From Methyloceanibacter sp. (GTDB lineage Bacteria > Pseudomonadota > Alphaproteobacteria > Rhizobiales > Methyloligellaceae): a stretch of DNA of 15,885 nt. The notes under the pieces are model-generated. The model was not told the DNA's origin. It did no database searches and saw only the letters and a list, made by a program, of their open reading frames with translations. Below, piece after piece: positions 14,888 through 15,885 of this stretch (its first letter is position 1; each line of letters begins with the position of its first letter). Where the stretch lies: positions 1-15,885 of the forward strand of contig JALHTP010000166.1 in the NCBI GenBank assembly GCA_022865725.1, read 5' to 3'. The position numbers and the translations under genes were made by a program.

Positions 14888-15591
14888 CGGTTCAGCGCCT
14901 CAAGGATCGCATCGCGCTCATCACCGGCGCCTCGCGCGGCATCGGCCGTGCCGTCGCGCTCAGATTCGCGCAAGAGGGCGCGCAGGTGCTGCTCCTTGCC
15001 CGCAACCGCAAGGCCCTGGAAAGGGTGGACGACGCGATCAGAGCCGTTGGCGGCAAGGCGAGCATCATTCCGCTCGAGCTCTCCGACGGCAAATCCATCG
15101 ACGCGCTCGGGCCCACGCTCTATGAGCGTTTCGGCAAGCTCGACATTCTGGTCGGCAACGCGGCGATCCTCGGGCGCCTTTCTCCCCTCACGCACATACC
15201 GTCGGAGCATTGGGAACGCGTCTTCGCCGTCAACGTCACCGCCAATTGGCGGCTGATCCGCACCCTCGATCCGCTGCTCCGCCGCTCCGACGCAGGCCGC
15301 GTGATCTTCGTCACATCGAGCGTGGCGCGCACCGACCGCGCCTATTGGGCGCCCTACTCCGTCTCCAAGGCGGCGCTGGAAGCTCTGGCAAAAACGTACG
15401 CCAATGAGACCAGCGACAGCGCCATCAAGGTGAACCTGATCGATCCCGGCGCGACCGCGACCCGCATGCGCGCCGAGGCCTATCCCGGCGAGGACCAGAC
15501 GACGCTCCCCACGCCGGAGCATGTGGCGGAGAGCTTCGTCACGCTCGCTATGACCAGCTGGACAGAAACCGGCCAGCTCGTCGAGGCTTAA
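14884..15591 (+). CDS. Short-chain dehydrogenase/reductase, substrate unknown
   Basis: This is a classical NAD(P)-dependent SDR with an unassigned substrate. The TTG at 14884 overlaps the purF stop (TTGA) and gives 235 residues starting TVQRLKDRIALITG; the same frame is open back to an ATG at 14797 inside purF, which is rejected because it would duplicate purF coding sequence. The cofactor motif TGASRGIG spans 14-21. Asn117, Ser145 or Ser146, and Tyr158 with Lys162 (YSVSK) form the active site. The usual NNAG is GNAA (91-94). The sequence is closer to general SDRs than to FabG in this window. The gene is the last of the plus-strand run and likely translationally coupled to purF. Confidence 0.93.
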   Translation: MTVQRLKDRIALITGASRGIGRAVALRFAQEGAQVLLLARNRKALERVDDAIRAVGGKASIIPLELSDGKSIDALGPTLYERFGKLDILVGNAAILGRLSPLTHIPSEHWERVFAVNVTANWRLIRTLDPLLRRSDAGRVIFVTSSVARTDRAYWAPYSVSKAALEALAKTYANETSDSAIKVNLIDPGATATRMRAEAYPGEDQTTLPTPEHVAESFVTLAMTSWTETGQLVEA

Positions 15592-15714
15592 CCCCCTCTC
15601 CCCTGCGGGGAGAGGGCTGGGGTGAGGGGGATAGATAAAAGGGCAAATCCGAAGCCCCTCACCCGCGCCTTCGCGAAGCGCGAAGCTGCGACCTCTCCCC
15701 GATGGGGAGAGGTG
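15592..15714. repeat. Compound inverted repeat (REP/BIME-like) between convergent genes
   Basis: Two near-identical 10-bp perfect hairpins face each other: CCCTCTCCCC/GGGGAGAGGG (15594-15603 with 15607-15616, loop TGC) and ACCTCTCCCC/GGGGAGAGGT (15691-15700 with 15704-15713, loop GAT). Between them GGGTGAGGGG (15620-15629) pairs with CCCCTCACCC (15655-15664). The element is thus built of two units in inverted orientation. A palindrome CTTCGCGAAG lies in the right unit (15669-15678). Such GGGGAGAGG/GGGTGAGGGG units are common dispersed repeats in Hyphomicrobiales genomes. It may also end transcription from both sides, though no T-run follows. Confidence 0.85.
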
Positions 15715-15720
15715 CAAATT

Positions 15721-15885
15721 TCACCCCTCAGTCGTCAGCACCATGCCGTCATAGCCGGGCTCGACGCCCGACGGGAGCTGATCCGCAAGGGTCGCGTAAT
15801 CGAGATCGACATGCATATGGGTGAGCACGGCGCGCTTCGGCTTCACCCGCGCGATCCACGCTAGCGCCTGATCGACGGAGAGATG
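15721..15885 (-). CDS. C-terminal end of a metallo-beta-lactamase-fold hydrolase (PhnP-like)
   Basis: Only the last 54 residues are in the window; the 5' part lies beyond the right edge. The visible end reads HLSVDQALAWIARVKPKRAV, then LTHMHVDLDYATLADQL and VEPGYDGMVLTTEG before TGA at 15721. The TH-x-H-x-DLDY pattern with the EPGYDGM end is typical of the C-terminus of MBL-fold hydrolases resembling phosphoribosyl cyclic phosphodiesterase PhnP, often found next to tatD in alphaproteobacteria. The His residues are probable metal ligands. Family placement is fairly sure; substrate is not. It converges on the SDR gene, with the inverted repeat between them. Confidence 0.75.
   Translation of the reverse strand, partial: HLSVDQALAWIARVKPKRAVLTHMHVDLDYATLADQLPSGVEPGYDGMVLTTEG

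Noticed and set aside
15594..15616. Classical Rho-independent terminator after the SDR gene
   Set aside because: The 10-bp stem is perfect, but CTGGGGTGAGG and not a T-run follows; it is better described as a repeat unit that may also stop transcription.
1..15885. Mobile island, phage defence or biosynthetic cluster
   Set aside because: Nearly all genes are conserved core functions with matching composition, and no integrase, transposase, attachment site or defence domain is visible.

Overview
The window is about 15.9 kb of gene-dense, high-G+C chromosome from an alphaproteobacterium, most likely in the Hyphomicrobiales (Rhizobiales). The case for this is gene order (fabD-fabG-acpP-fabF-mltG set against rpsF-rpsR-DUF2232-rplI and dnaB-alr-radA-cvpA-purF-SDR), the acidic or charged C-terminal extensions on ribosomal proteins S6 and L9, and CTTGACA-type -35 elements. 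Species cannot be fixed from the sequence alone. I see no rRNA, tRNA, CRISPR array, insertion sequence, phage gene or toxin-antitoxin pair.

Left third (1-5016, minus strand): a type II fatty acid synthesis operon read right to left as fabD (malonyl-CoA:ACP transacylase), fabG (3-ketoacyl-ACP reductase), acpP (acyl carrier protein) and fabF (3-ketoacyl-ACP synthase II), then mltG (lytic transglycosylase), whose 3' end lies outside the window. fabD and acpP each seem to have their own promoter with the shared string GGCTTGACA.

Divergent hinge (5017-5986): a control region, one small secreted protein of unknown function (5272-5751) preceded by 14-bp tandem repeats, and then a 235-bp untranslated stretch with a promoter and a structured RNA leader for the ribosomal operon.

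Middle and right (5987-15591, plus strand): S6, S18, a polytopic DUF2232 membrane protein and L9, then replicative helicase DnaB, alanine racemase, RadA, CvpA, PurF and a short-chain dehydrogenase. Several neighbours are joined by stop/start overlaps (rpsF/rpsR, dnaB/alr, purF/SDR). The set links translation, replication and repair, wall precursor supply and purine synthesis, and so looks like a growth-related housekeeping block.

Right edge (15592-15885): a compound inverted repeat of REP/BIME type sits between the plus-strand genes and the C-terminal end of a convergent metallo-beta-lactamase-fold hydrolase cut by the window edge.

This is mainly conserved core genome, and I did not find a convincing new multi-gene system. 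The parts most worth a second look are the rpsF leader structure, the unknown secreted protein with its repeat-bearing upstream region, and the hairpin that could hide the DUF2232 ribosome binding site.
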